From positions 1-64,000 of the forward strand of contig JANQQU010000089.1 in the NCBI GenBank assembly GCA_028284905.1: a stretch of 64,000 bases of DNA, given 5' to 3'. Source of the stretch: Calditrichia bacterium. Its GTDB lineage: Bacteria > Calditrichota > Calditrichia > RBG-13-44-9 > J075. A program made the translations under genes and the position numbers. Below, in pieces: positions 11,538-20,930 of the stretch; the first letter of the stretch is position 1, and each line of letters begins with the position of its first letter. The notes below the pieces were generated by a model. The model ran no database searches. It saw only the letters and a program-made list of their open reading frames with translations, and was not told the origin of the DNA.

Positions 11538-13712
11538 TTACTTGAGCATCAGCATCTTTTTCACTTCCTGATAGTCTCTGCTTTGCAGTTGATAGAAATA
11601 CATACCACTAACCACTTTCAGACCATTTTCATCGGTGCCGTCCCAGGTAAAATTGTGACTGCCAGCGCTGAAGCTGCCGTTTGCCAGGGTACGAACCAGC
11701 TGACCGTGGATGTTGTAAATGCGTAATGACACCGTCGCATCTTCCGGTAAGGCAAAACGGATGGTCGTGGTCGGGTTAAACGGATTCGGGAAGTTCTGGC
11801 TCAGTTCATAGCCATCCGGTAGCAGGCTGCCTTCATCGGCATTGAGGTCCTCTTTATAAATGGCCCGTGCTCTTGCACTGGCTTCTGCCGGGGTCATCAG
11901 GGATTGATGATTGACCACGACCGCCGTTTTCTGAACATCGACGGCGCGGGCACAAACCGCCCCTTTAAAGAAGCTGCGCTTCTGGAAGCGCACTTCCGCA
12001 TCCGGCGCAATTAAATTACAGCCGTTAAAAACCACATCATCGCGTACTTTGATGCTGCCATCGTCAGTAGACCAGACCGTTACTTTTTCGGTGGGATTCG
12101 CCCCATCAAATGCGTTGAAAACTGAATTGCGGATAAAGCTCAGTTCACCATCGACATAAATGTTCACTTCCCCGAGAGAAGCGTCGACATTCATCGTTGC
12201 TCTTTTCCCTAATTCCAGGGATGCGAAGTAATAATCGCCCGAGCTGCCGTCGTGCGCGAGATTGATCGTAGCATCATCACGGACTTTAACGCCGGCATAA
12301 GCACCGGGGTCGAGATCACTTGTTTCATCCTTTTTCACCTCCACAGCTTCGCTGCCGGTGCTGAAGGCGGCAATGGCCGGCAGGTCTACCATATCGACCG
12401 CGTCGACCGTGGCAGTGCCGCTAATGTTGCTGGCGCTCGCCCCGCCTTTATAATCGAACGCCGGGGCAGTGGCATCGCCATCGATCATGGATTGGCGGTG
12501 TATGACGATTTCGTTGTAAACAGCGGCATTACCAATTTGCATGCTGCGTCTTTTGTATTCCGCATCGCCGTTGGAATGGACATCGCCTTCTACATAAGCA
12601 TCTTTTTGCAGGGTAACTTCTTCCGCGGCCAGGATGGTAAAAGGATGTTGAGATTGTCTTGGCTGCAAAACAGCAGGCGCGAAAGCAACCCCGAGAGCAC
12701 TAGAAATTGAAGCACCGGTAATCGAGGTAATAAACGCCAAAGTGCTGGCGTCATAAACATCCAGGGAAGCGTTTTCAGAAACATACAATTTACTTTGATC
12801 CGGACTGAGGGCAATTTGATCTACCCCGAAACTGGCAGGTCTAGCGCCCACAGATATCGTCGCTAATGGTGTGGCGCTTAATTCCCCGGTAGCGGCATTA
12901 TAGCCGAACATATCGATACTCCCTGGGTTCAAACTTCGTACATAAACCCGGTCCCCGGCAGCATTAACGACGGCGCAAAACCCATTATTTCCGGAAAGTG
13001 ATCGACTTTCTGCGAGGGTTAAGCCAGGAAGAGTATAAGAGATCAAATTTCCGGGACTGTAATTCACAACAATGCCATGATTCCCACCTGGAATAAAATA
13101 AACGTTCATCGGAAGAGTTGAACCTAAAGACAGCACTTCACCTGTATTGGTCAGGTTCCCGGCACCATCAATAGTAAACCGTCGCACATTACCAGCGTTA
13201 GAAGAAGCCAGCACAGAGCCATTGTTGTCAACATCCACTGAGAGAAAAGAATTTCCCAAAGCAATAGTACTAATCTCTGTACGGGTAGCAATATCTATTA
13301 ATGAGACTGGATTATTACCACCAGCGCCGTCAGTTACTAACAAATATTTCCCATCGGGAGACGTCGCGAGATCTTCCGCGAGTATTGAAACAGGGATCGG
13401 GTTTATTCCCGTAGCCAAGCTAAGTGTTGCCATATCGATGACATAAACGTTGAAGGAAAAATCCGTTACAAATCCCAGCGAACCATCCGGAGTTATCGCA
13501 CAGTCAAATTGTTGCCTATTTCCCGGGATCGCTACCGAGCCTAAAACCACGTCCGTATCAGCGTCAAAAATCGTTACCAGGCCTGTGCCGCCATTATTAG
13601 CTAACAGGCCAACAGTTTGCGCGCCGGCAGTTGTAAAACCGAGTGTTACCATTAGTAAAACCAGCACTGCGGCCAGCTTACTCAATTTGTGAGTCGTCAT
13701 TTTTGCTTGCAT
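11538..13712 (-). CDS. Secreted YVTN-type propeller and polymer-forming repeat protein with T9SS sorting domain
   Basis: A 724-residue protein with signal peptide (AGAQ near residue 32). Residues of about 33-345 form a seven-bladed YVTN/lactonase-like propeller (TIFDADTDVVLGSV, ATSPDGKYLLVTD, ALSPDQSKLYVSE). Residues of about 360-620 are a beta-solenoid/polymer-forming region (KDAYVEGDVHSNGDAEYK, VKVRDDATINL, IKVRDDVVFNGCNL, FQKRSFFKGAV), suggesting a right-handed helix seen in surface-layer or cell-shape scaffolds. The end is a T9SS domain (NFPNPFNPTTTIRF, GMYFYQLQS). ATG 13712 has GAGGAGAG upstream. A structural surface protein is most likely; no active site was seen. Confidence 0.9.
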   Translation of the reverse strand: MQAKMTTHKLSKLAAVLVLLMVTLGFTTAGAQTVGLLANNGGTGLVTIFDADTDVVLGSVAIPGNRQQFDCAITPDGSLGFVTDFSFNVYVIDMATLSLATGINPIPVSILAEDLATSPDGKYLLVTDGAGGNNPVSLIDIATRTEISTIALGNSFLSVDVDNNGSVLASSNAGNVRRFTIDGAGNLTNTGEVLSLGSTLPMNVYFIPGGNHGIVVNYSPGNLISYTLPGLTLAESRSLSGNNGFCAVVNAAGDRVYVRSLNPGSIDMFGYNAATGELSATPLATISVGARPASFGVDQIALSPDQSKLYVSENASLDVYDASTLAFITSITGASISSALGVAFAPAVLQPRQSQHPFTILAAEEVTLQKDAYVEGDVHSNGDAEYKRRSMQIGNAAVYNEIVIHRQSMIDGDATAPAFDYKGGASASNISGTATVDAVDMVDLPAIAAFSTGSEAVEVKKDETSDLDPGAYAGVKVRDDATINLAHDGSSGDYYFASLELGKRATMNVDASLGEVNIYVDGELSFIRNSVFNAFDGANPTEKVTVWSTDDGSIKVRDDVVFNGCNLIAPDAEVRFQKRSFFKGAVCARAVDVQKTAVVVNHQSLMTPAEASARARAIYKEDLNADEGSLLPDGYELSQNFPNPFNPTTTIRFALPEDATVSLRIYNIHGQLVRTLANGSFSAGSHNFTWDGTDENGLKVVSGMYFYQLQSRDYQEVKKMLMLK

Positions 13713-14607
13713 AAAACTCTCCTCGTTATGCGTTCATGGTGTATAAAGTAATTCGATTAATGCCCGTGCACCTGTCAAATTGTAATATCATACGTATCCG
13801 GAATTTGGCAAAACGGCCTGCCCATTCTCGCTCCATTCCTGTTCCTGGTCAAGCATTTTAATTGCAGAATGTCAGCAGGTACACTGCTTTCAGCAATTTT
13901 CCCTAATCGCTTATGCGGTTAGGGGAAACAGCAGAAATTCAGGCAGAATTTTCGCTATTTAGCAATTTGAGATTTAACTGTACTGAACAATTCAAACGGC
14001 CGGATGCTTCAATCGGAATTTTAGTGTGGCGATTTTTGGTGGTGGCACCTGAGGAATGGCGGTTACGCGCCTGATTAAGGGTTGCTGTGAATTAACGGGC
14101 TGGGCAGCATCTTTCCTTAAACAATAAACGCCATTGCCGGCAGGGCAAAAAGTCAACTAAAATTCAATCATTTTCATCGCAACAAAACCAGAGGTAGTAT
14201 TAACTCGGGTTGGCTTTTTGTTTTTCGAAGAACCGGGTAAAGGTATGTTTTATAATAGCATGAAGGTTTTTAAAGGCCGTTGATAAAAGTCACCAGCTTA
14301 CTACTTAACTAAATTTTTCACTTAAATTTTTGGCAGTGTTAACATGTAATGCTGAAAATTGTACATGCTGTCATTGCGAGGCGCTTTTGCCGAAGCAATC
14401 TCCAAAAGTGCATACAACGAAGGGATCGCTTCGGCAAAAAAGCCTCGCGATGACAAAGCTGATATCATTACATGTTGAACACTATCAAATTTTTCAATTC
14501 ATATTTTCTGCCCCGCGAAGGATTTTCGAAACATTTTCCAGCAAGATTTGGTAGCATTAGCAACGACTTATTACCCAATGGTTTCATCACCAACCCCCGG
14601 GAGTGCC
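13713..14607. other. Long intergenic region (895 bases)
   Basis: No credible gene. It contains the divergent upstream regions of the propeller protein and the permease, a GC hairpin (CCCTAATCGC-TTAT-GCGGTTAGGG, 13901-13924) without a T-run, and a MITE-like element at 14335-14483. A TATAAT box at about 14249 could belong to a promoter of the permease. The rest shows no structure that I can name. Confidence 0.5.
14335..14483. mobile_element. MITE-like element, copy 1
   Basis: A 149-base element with terminal inverted repeats AGTGTTAACATGTAATG on the left and, inverted, AGTGTTCAACATGTAATG on the right. Inner inverted segments are TGTCATTGCGAGGC and GCCTCGCGATGACA, with GCCGAAGC/GCTTCGGC. A related copy with the same AATGCTGAAAATTG left segment lies at 29653-29806. 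The TGTCATTGCGAGG core is known in dispersed repeats of many bacteria. No coding capacity. Confidence 0.75.
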
Positions 14608-16989
14608 ATGCTATCTAATTATATCAAGATCGCTTTGCGGAATTTATGGAAACATAAGAATTATGCGCTAATAAATACGGTCAGCCTTTGTTTGGGCATC
14701 ACCTGTTTTATCCTGATTTTTCTCTACGTCCGGCACGAACTGGGCTACGACAAATATCATCATGATGCGGAAAATATTTATCGCCTGGAAATGCAGAACT
14801 GGGCGGCCACGCCCCTCTCTGTGGCGCCGTATATGCTGGCACATTATCCCGAGGTGGAGGCAGCGGTGCGCTTTTACCGGCCTTCCAATCCGCAAACCTT
14901 CCGCCAGGATGATCGCGCCTTTACCGAACCGGGGCTGCTTTTTGCTGATTCCACAGTGTTCGAGATGTTTAATTACACGCTACTGGAAGGCGATCCGAAA
15001 ACAGTCTTAACCCGTCCAAACACCCTGGTCATCACTGAAGACATGGCCCGGAAATATTTCCCGGACAGTAATACGCCAGCTGGATACCGCAACCCTTTAG
15101 GAGAAAAGCTGCAGATCAATGATGATGAGTTTCAGATCAGTGGTTTAATGGCAAACGTTCCTTACCAATCCCATTTTCGCTTCGACTTTCTTACGTCTTT
15201 CGCCTCGCTAAAATTCCCGGCGGAGAATTTCCGAATTCAATGGCGCATCTCTATCGTTTACACCTATCTGCGGCTCAATCCCAATGTAAATCTTGTTGAG
15301 CTGCAAGAGAAAGTATGTCGCATGTACGAAGAACGGGTAGAGGCAGATTCCGGTCAATATCAGGCGAACTTAAATCCTTTGCTCGATATCCATCTGCATT
15401 CGAATGCGGAAAAAGAGTTGTCGGCAAACAGCAGTATCGCCTATATCTACATCTTTACCAGCGTGGCCATTTTTGTGCTGTTGGTTGCCTGCATCAACTT
15501 TATGAATCTTGCCACCGCCAGTTCGATCAGCCGGGCGAAAGAAGTGGGTATGCGAAAAGTGCTTGGTGCGAAACGTCCGCAATTGATTTTACAATTCCTG
15601 GGAGAGTCTTTCCTGCTCACCTTTATCGCCCTGCTACTGGCGATGCTGCTGGTAGCGTTGCTGCTGCCGCACTTCCGTGATCTATCCGGACTGCCACTCA
15701 CCGCTAATTATTGGGAAGATGGTGTATTGCTCCCACTGCTCCTGGGAGTTTTGACCATCGTCAGTTTATTTGCAGGCAGCTATCCCGCTTTTTACTTATC
15801 CCGCTATCAACCAGTGAAGGTCTTAAAAACAGCCCGTTTTAAAGAATCAGTCAACTCTGGTGTCAACTGGCTGCGAAAAGGGTTGGTGGTTTTTCAATTT
15901 GTCGTCTCGATTGTCTTGATTATCGGCTCCGGCATTATCGTCAGTCAACTGGATCATATTCGGGATATGGATTTGGGGATGAACAAGGACCAGGTGTTGG
16001 TGGCGAGTATGAATCAGGAAGTGCGGGAAAATTATCAGACGCTGAAAAATGAGCTGCTGGCGCATCCGGAAATTTCCCATGTCACCGCTTCCTTTAGCGT
16101 GCCCAGCAAACGAATCATCGTCGAATATCTGCTTCCCGAAGCAACCCCGGAAGATGGATACGCCACCCGCCTGATGCTGGTTGATTTTGATTATGTCGCT
16201 ACTTATGGGCTGAACCTCCTGGAAGGTCATGGATTTTCCCGGGAACTGCTGGGCGATTCTGCGACCGCCTTCATTTTAAATGAAAGGGCAAAAGCGCTAT
16301 TCGGCTGGGAAGATGCATTGCATAAACAAATTAAGTTCCCCGCCTTTGAAGCTGAAGGCAATGTTGTCGGGGTTGTTAAGGATTTCAATTTTGCCTCTTT
16401 ACACTCGGAAGTAGAACCGCTGGTCATCTTGTTGGTGCCTAATACCGGCATGAAGCAGCACCTCTCCATTCGCTTCGAAGCCGGTAAAGTAGATGAGGCG
16501 TTGAATACCTTAAAAAGCACCTGGGCGAAGCTTTATCCCATGCATACCCTCGATTACTTTTTTCAGGATGACAATTTCGCCCGAATGTATCAGGCGGAAA
16601 GCAAGATGAAAGAGATTGTCAGCTATTTTACGATTCTCGCTATCATCATCGCCTGTTTGGGATTATTTGGCCTTGCTTCTTTTACGGTCGTTCAACGCAC
16701 CGGGGAAATTGGCATTCGCAAAGTGCACGGTGCATCGGCGATTGGCATTGTTGGATTGCTGTCTAAGGAATTTATTCTGTTGGTGCTCGTGGCCAATATC
16801 ATCACCTGGCCGATTGCCTGGTATGCGATGGATCAGTGGTTGGCAAATTTTGCCTATCGGGTAGATATCTCCTGGTCGATATTTGCCCTCGCCGGCGGCC
16901 TGGCATTAACGATTGCCTTGCTGACTGTCAGCACACAAGTCATCCGTACAGCATTCGCTAACCCGATAGAAAGTTTACGGCATGAATAA
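14608..16989 (+). CDS. ABC transporter permease, MacB periplasmic core plus FtsX
   Basis: A 793-residue membrane protein of the MacB_PCD/FtsX double-permease kind common in Bacteroidota relatives. N-terminal LRNLWKHKNYALINTVSL with a transmembrane helix; periplasmic core (about 50-270); first FtsX block (about 285-430) with KEVGMRKVLGAKRPQL; a second MacB core; second FtsX block (670-790) with GEIGIRKVHGASAIGIVGL. ATG 14608 is preferred over the in-frame codon at 14548 because GGGAG stands 5 bases upstream and the family begins with M-x-x-x-Y-x-K-x-A-x-R. Such permeases pair with a separate LolD/MacB-type ATPase to move lipoproteins, peptides or drugs. No ATPase gene lies next to it. It converges on a paralogue at 17595-19979. 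Confidence 0.93.
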   Translation: MLSNYIKIALRNLWKHKNYALINTVSLCLGITCFILIFLYVRHELGYDKYHHDAENIYRLEMQNWAATPLSVAPYMLAHYPEVEAAVRFYRPSNPQTFRQDDRAFTEPGLLFADSTVFEMFNYTLLEGDPKTVLTRPNTLVITEDMARKYFPDSNTPAGYRNPLGEKLQINDDEFQISGLMANVPYQSHFRFDFLTSFASLKFPAENFRIQWRISIVYTYLRLNPNVNLVELQEKVCRMYEERVEADSGQYQANLNPLLDIHLHSNAEKELSANSSIAYIYIFTSVAIFVLLVACINFMNLATASSISRAKEVGMRKVLGAKRPQLILQFLGESFLLTFIALLLAMLLVALLLPHFRDLSGLPLTANYWEDGVLLPLLLGVLTIVSLFAGSYPAFYLSRYQPVKVLKTARFKESVNSGVNWLRKGLVVFQFVVSIVLIIGSGIIVSQLDHIRDMDLGMNKDQVLVASMNQEVRENYQTLKNELLAHPEISHVTASFSVPSKRIIVEYLLPEATPEDGYATRLMLVDFDYVATYGLNLLEGHGFSRELLGDSATAFILNERAKALFGWEDALHKQIKFPAFEAEGNVVGVVKDFNFASLHSEVEPLVILLVPNTGMKQHLSIRFEAGKVDEALNTLKSTWAKLYPMHTLDYFFQDDNFARMYQAESKMKEIVSYFTILAIIIACLGLFGLASFTVVQRTGEIGIRKVHGASAIGIVGLLSKEFILLVLVANIITWPIAWYAMDQWLANFAYRVDISWSIFALAGGLALTIALLTVSTQVIRTAFANPIESLRHE

Positions 16990-16995
16990 GTACAG

Positions 16996-17029
16996 TTGAC
17001 AGTTATCAGTGAACAGTTATCAGTTATCA
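16996..17029 (+). repeat. Left 34-bp inverted repeat (GTTATCA family)
   Basis: TTGACA followed by the heptamers GTTATCA, GTGAACA, GTTATCA, GTTATCA. Exact inverse of 17558-17591. Related units also occur at 5776-5855. Confidence 0.9.
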
Positions 17030-17066
17030 ATAAGCTGAGAGTAAAGATAGCTGATCACTGTCTACT

Positions 17067-17432
17067 CTAGTTATTTTGTTTTTTTATTCTGTTGGTTTTA
17101 AGGATCTTGAATAGGATTTTTGAGATTTCATCTGCAGCATTATAGAGGCGATGAAAGGTTGTTGTTTCGATGTAATCAGTATCTTTTAACAGGGATAGCC
17201 AATATTTGGTTTCCAGGCTCTCTTTATAAGCAATGGATATTTTGTAGAAAAAATCGGCTGGAGAAATAGCACCGTTTGCTTCTGCAATGTTAGCACCCAC
17301 GGATGTGCCACTTCGCAATATCTGTTTTGCCAGAACAAATTCTTTCTTTTCTACTATTAGATATTTGTAAAGTTTGACGATTTCTATGGCAAATGGATAA
17401 GCCTTCTCATTAAATATTTTACTCTTAACCAT
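17067..17432 (-). CDS. Four-helix-bundle protein of the 23S rRNA IVS / S23 family
   Basis: A 121-residue, all-helical protein with the family marks YPFAIEIVKLYKYL, KQILRSGTSVGANIAEANG, ADFFYKISIAYKESLETKYWL and a C-terminal LYNAADEISKILFKIL helix. ATG 17432 follows CAGGGGGACGAT and gives the usual family length of about 115-125 residues; the longer frame to 17513 has no support. Relatives occur inside 23S rRNA intervening sequences, as Avd accessory proteins of diversity-generating retroelements and as stand-alone genes of unknown role. Here it is alone between perfect inverted repeats. Probably forms a pentameric bundle that binds nucleic acid, by family analogy only. Confidence 0.9.
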   Translation of the reverse strand: MVKSKIFNEKAYPFAIEIVKLYKYLIVEKKEFVLAKQILRSGTSVGANIAEANGAISPADFFYKISIAYKESLETKYWLSLLKDTDYIETTTFHRLYNAADEISKILFKILKTNRIKKQNN

Positions 17433-17557
17433 ATCGTCCCCCTGTTCAGACAGTAATTGTTCTAATCTCCTTCCTTTTAAACCACCCAACCTAATATTAC
17501 CACAAGGTAGCAATATTCAGAAAATTTCGTTAATTACCATCAGCGACAACTGTTCAC

Positions 17558-17591
17558 TGATAACTGATAACTGTTCACTGATAACTGTCAA
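17558..17591 (-). repeat. Right 34-bp inverted repeat (GTTATCA family)
   Basis: Exact reverse complement of 16996-17029. A further GTGAACA unit continues inward to 17549. Confidence 0.9.
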
Positions 17592-17594
17592 GTC

Positions 17595-19979
17595 CTATTC
17601 ATATCGCAAAGATTTAACCGGATTGGCAATCGCCGCCCGAAAAACCTGATTAATAATGGTCAGCAGCGCAATCGCCAGGGTAATGCCTCCAGCAGCGATA
17701 AATACCCAAACGGACAAATCGATTCGGTAGGCAAAATTTTGCAGCCATTCGCTCATCGCGAAATACGCCAGTGGCCAGGCAACCAGATTAGCGACCAGAA
17801 TGAGCAGCAGAAAATCCCTTGATAGTAAACCAACTATACCGGCAATATTTGCGCCGAGTACTTTCCGGATACCGATTTCCTTGGTGCGTTGCTGTACGAT
17901 AAGCGCGACCAGTCCGTATAAACCGAGTCCGGCGATGACCAATGCGACCACAGAGAAAATCGTAATCAGCAAAGAGAAATTCTGTTCGGCGTTATACATT
18001 CGGGCAACGTGGGCATCCAGAAAGGTGAAATGAAACGGCTGCTCGCTGGCGACCATCTGCCAGTCTCTTTCCAGCGACGCCAACGTTTCCGCCACATTTC
18101 CTGCCCGTACTTTTATATAGACGTTTTCCACCAGATCGGTCATAAACATCGCCAGCGGCTGTATTTCGCTGTGCAAAGATGCGAAATGAAAATCCGCAAC
18201 AACGCCGATTATTTCCCCATCTACCAGGCGCCCGATACGCATCTTTTTCCCCACCGGATTTTCAAAACCGAGCAGCTGTGCCGCTTTTTCATTGATTACG
18301 ATACTTTCCGTGCGGTCTGTCGCAAAAGCTTCGTCGAAGGTTCTGCCTTGTAGCTGTTCGATATCCAGCAACTCGTAAAAGTTGTAGCCAACGCCATAGA
18401 TGTTTGCCACTAAAGGTTCATCATCTTCCTGCCGCCCCTCCGGGAAAATTGGCTGAGAGCCATTGTCTCCGTCCATCATTCCTGAACTGGCACTGACGGC
18501 AATTACCCGTGGATTATCTAACAAGCGCTCCTGCAGACGGCTAAAACGCACATCAGAGCCATCCCGCTGCATATGAAGCGCAATCACCTGTTCGTCATTA
18601 AACCCAAGATCTTTCTGACTGATAAAATCTACTTGCTGACTCATAATTATCGTAGAGGCAATTAAAGCAATCGCGATACAGAACTGGAAAACCAGCAATG
18701 CTTTTCGCACCACACGTCCGCTGGCGCTGGCTTGAAACTTCCCTTTCAATACCTGCACCGGGCGAAAGCGGGAGATAATTAATGCGGGATAGCTACCGGC
18801 AATTACACCGACGATAATCGCAGTGGCCAGTCCGTAAAGATAAAGCGCCAGATAATCTGCACTGCTATTCAGCAGCGCTATACCAAAGTATTCGTTCAGC
18901 CAGGAAAATATTTGTTCCATAAATGCTGCAGCAAGCAGGTAACTGATAACCGCGACTAAAATTGATTCTCCTAAAAACTGGCCCAGTAAGCTATTCTGGC
19001 GGGCGCCGATAGTTTTTCGGATGCCGACTTCTTTCCCCCGGGAAAACGAGAGTGCAGTGGCAATATTGATGTAATTCGCAGCAGCCAGCAGCAGGATAAA
19101 GATCCCCACAACCAGCAGGCTATAAGGCAGCATGGGATTCGCCCCGGCAACATCGGTATTTTTTGGCTCCCCGAGATAAATTTCTTGCAGCGGCTGTAAA
19201 CTCAGCGTGAACCGCCCGGCACGTTCGGGCATATGTCGCTCCAGGAAACCAGCCAGTTTATCCTGCATGGCTTCAGAATTAGTATTATCACTCAGCTTGA
19301 GATAGGTGTGAAATGAAATCCAGGCCCAACTCTCCAGAGTCACCGGATAACCGGTCGGCACACGAAAAGTGGAGAAAGAGACCAGTGCATCGAAGCGTAA
19401 ATGAGAATTTTTTGGTAGTTCGGCGAGAACGCCGGTAACCTGGAGCGCAACTTCATTATTCAGGGTAATCGTTTCCTGCAGTGGATTGCTGTCACCAAAA
19501 TATTTTTCCGCCATTCCCGCAGTTAATACAACGCTATTTGGTTGAAAGAGCGCCGCCTGCGGATCTCCGTATTTCAGCGGAAAATCGAAGAAATTAAAGA
19601 AGGATGAATCCGCATAAACAATATCGTCTTCGAAGAAACTTTTCTCATTGTAGTTTAAAATATCATTCTCGGAAAAACGCAAGCGCAAGAAGGCCTCTGC
19701 TTCCGGATAATCCGCTACCAGCGCTGGTCCCATGGGAGGACTGGACGTCGGCAAATGCCGTCCGCCCTCTCCGCGCACCGGACGTTCATCATAATTTAAG
19801 CGATAGATATTGTCTGCATTGGGATGAAAGCTATCGTATCCCAATTCGTAACTCGAATAGAGGAAAATTACCAAACTACAGGCAAGGCCCAGTGCCAGGC
19901 CAAAAATATTAATAGCAGTAAACCCTTTGTAACGCAACAGGCTTCGCAGGGAAATTTTCAGAAAGTTTTTAAGCATCAT
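17595..19979 (-). CDS. ABC transporter permease, MacB periplasmic core plus FtsX (paralogue)
   Basis: A 794-residue paralogue of the protein at 14608-16989, of the same layout. N-terminal LRSLLRYKGFTAINIFGLALG helix, MacB core (about 50-265), first FtsX block with KEVGIRKTIGARQNSL, second core, and last FtsX block with KEIGIRKVLGANIAGIVGL. Both end in an NP-(I/V)-(E/K)-SLR-x-E tail. GCGGAG precedes the tandem ATGATG start. It is convergent with its paralogue, with the repeat-flanked IVS cassette squeezed between the two stop codons. Partner ATPase not in the window; the substrate is unknown. Confidence 0.93.
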   Translation of the reverse strand: MMLKNFLKISLRSLLRYKGFTAINIFGLALGLACSLVIFLYSSYELGYDSFHPNADNIYRLNYDERPVRGEGGRHLPTSSPPMGPALVADYPEAEAFLRLRFSENDILNYNEKSFFEDDIVYADSSFFNFFDFPLKYGDPQAALFQPNSVVLTAGMAEKYFGDSNPLQETITLNNEVALQVTGVLAELPKNSHLRFDALVSFSTFRVPTGYPVTLESWAWISFHTYLKLSDNTNSEAMQDKLAGFLERHMPERAGRFTLSLQPLQEIYLGEPKNTDVAGANPMLPYSLLVVGIFILLLAAANYINIATALSFSRGKEVGIRKTIGARQNSLLGQFLGESILVAVISYLLAAAFMEQIFSWLNEYFGIALLNSSADYLALYLYGLATAIIVGVIAGSYPALIISRFRPVQVLKGKFQASASGRVVRKALLVFQFCIAIALIASTIIMSQQVDFISQKDLGFNDEQVIALHMQRDGSDVRFSRLQERLLDNPRVIAVSASSGMMDGDNGSQPIFPEGRQEDDEPLVANIYGVGYNFYELLDIEQLQGRTFDEAFATDRTESIVINEKAAQLLGFENPVGKKMRIGRLVDGEIIGVVADFHFASLHSEIQPLAMFMTDLVENVYIKVRAGNVAETLASLERDWQMVASEQPFHFTFLDAHVARMYNAEQNFSLLITIFSVVALVIAGLGLYGLVALIVQQRTKEIGIRKVLGANIAGIVGLLSRDFLLLILVANLVAWPLAYFAMSEWLQNFAYRIDLSVWVFIAAGGITLAIALLTIINQVFRAAIANPVKSLRYE

Positions 19980-20253
19980 TCACTCCGCTGGTATTATTGC
20001 TACGGTTCTCTCAAAAATCAATGATATAACAACGAAAGAGACTATTATCCGACTCCGTTTAATCTGAATATTCAAGAACCGTACCATTGCGGAAAAGGTA
20101 CTTAAAACAGCCATTATTGTAAAATAAATGCAGGGAGATGTCCGTTAGTAAGCATTAGGTGTTCAAAAATGGACATCCAATTCAGCCGATTGATTATCAC
20201 AATATCGCCAGCTTCTGATGTTATTTATTCGGCCGCTTATTCATGGCCATAAT

Positions 20254-20832
20254 CTATTCTCTTGCCGGGAGATATCCTTCCTGAGCAATTACTTTCGGCG
20301 TTTTTTTCTCCTGCGCTTGTTCCAGAATATAAATATTTTTACCGCCATTATTAGCCCCGGCGGCTATTCCGGCCATACAAATTGCTGAACCGCCAGCTAT
20401 GCCGACAAGCACAGTCTCCAGACCGCTATAATCCAGGAAACCATCATTGTCCTGGCTATTAGCGATCGCCACCGATGCCCCCAAAACCAATAGTCCGCCG
20501 GCAAAACCGACCAAGAATCCTTCTCCCGCACCTCTAACGCGATCCGGGGTAGTAACAGATAGAACAGCCTCGCGGGGAAGTGCCGTTTTCATTTCGCTGC
20601 TCTCATCCAAATAACGCAAAGAATCTGCTGCGATATGAATATTCTTTCCCCATATTTTTGCATTGGCAGTTTTAATCATCGCTGATTTGTTCTCCAGTCG
20701 CTGATTTACTTCTGCCATTTCATCGGGAGAGGCAGTGCTGGCAATATACTGCCGGTGGGCACAGCCGGAAATCATCAGGAAAAGTACTGTCATGCAAAAA
20801 AGTTTTCGGATAAATAAACTTAGCGCATTCAT
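20254..20832 (-). CDS. Small lipoprotein with C-terminal glycine-rich membrane segments
   Basis: A 192-residue protein with an N-terminal lipobox (LMISGC, Cys at 24). The middle holds a short beta-rich segment (KIWGKNIHIAADSLRYL, REAVLSVTTPDRVRGAGEG), followed by two hydrophobic, glycine/alanine-rich stretches (FLVGFAGGLLVLGASVAIA and LVGIAGGSAICMAGIAAGA) like the glycine-zipper hairpins of small envelope proteins. A strong AAGGAGCAAAA site stands before ATG 20832. Function not recognised. It probably heads its own transcript, with the next gene 98 bases upstream on the same strand. Confidence 0.75.
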   Translation of the reverse strand: MNALSLFIRKLFCMTVLFLMISGCAHRQYIASTASPDEMAEVNQRLENKSAMIKTANAKIWGKNIHIAADSLRYLDESSEMKTALPREAVLSVTTPDRVRGAGEGFLVGFAGGLLVLGASVAIANSQDNDGFLDYSGLETVLVGIAGGSAICMAGIAAGANNGGKNIYILEQAQEKKTPKVIAQEGYLPARE

Positions 20833-20930
20833 TTTTGCTCCTTCCTGTTTATATCTTTTCGAGACATATAATCTCCAGGCTATAAGCTAAACTCATAGAT
20901 ATTTAATTTTCCTTCCTGCTCAAATAAATT

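Larger units (their letters stand above)
16996..17591. mobile_element. Four-helix-bundle (IVS-type) gene cassette with 34-bp perfect inverted ends
   Basis: Left end 16996-17029 and right end 17558-17591 are exact reverse complements, 34 bases long, starting TTGACA and built from 7-base units GTTATCA and GTGAACA. Between them lies one gene (17067-17432, minus). The unit starts 6 bases after the stop of one permease gene and ends 3 bases before the stop of the convergent one. No clear target-site duplication was found. It could be a small mobile cassette or a repeat-flanked domesticated gene. Confidence 0.7.

Noticed and set aside
13901-13924. GC hairpin considered as a terminator
   Set aside because: No T-run follows on either strand and it lies far from gene ends (about 190 bases upstream of a start).
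16985-17600. Target-site duplication around the IVS cassette
   Set aside because: AAGT occurs on both sides but at different distances from the ends, so it may be chance.
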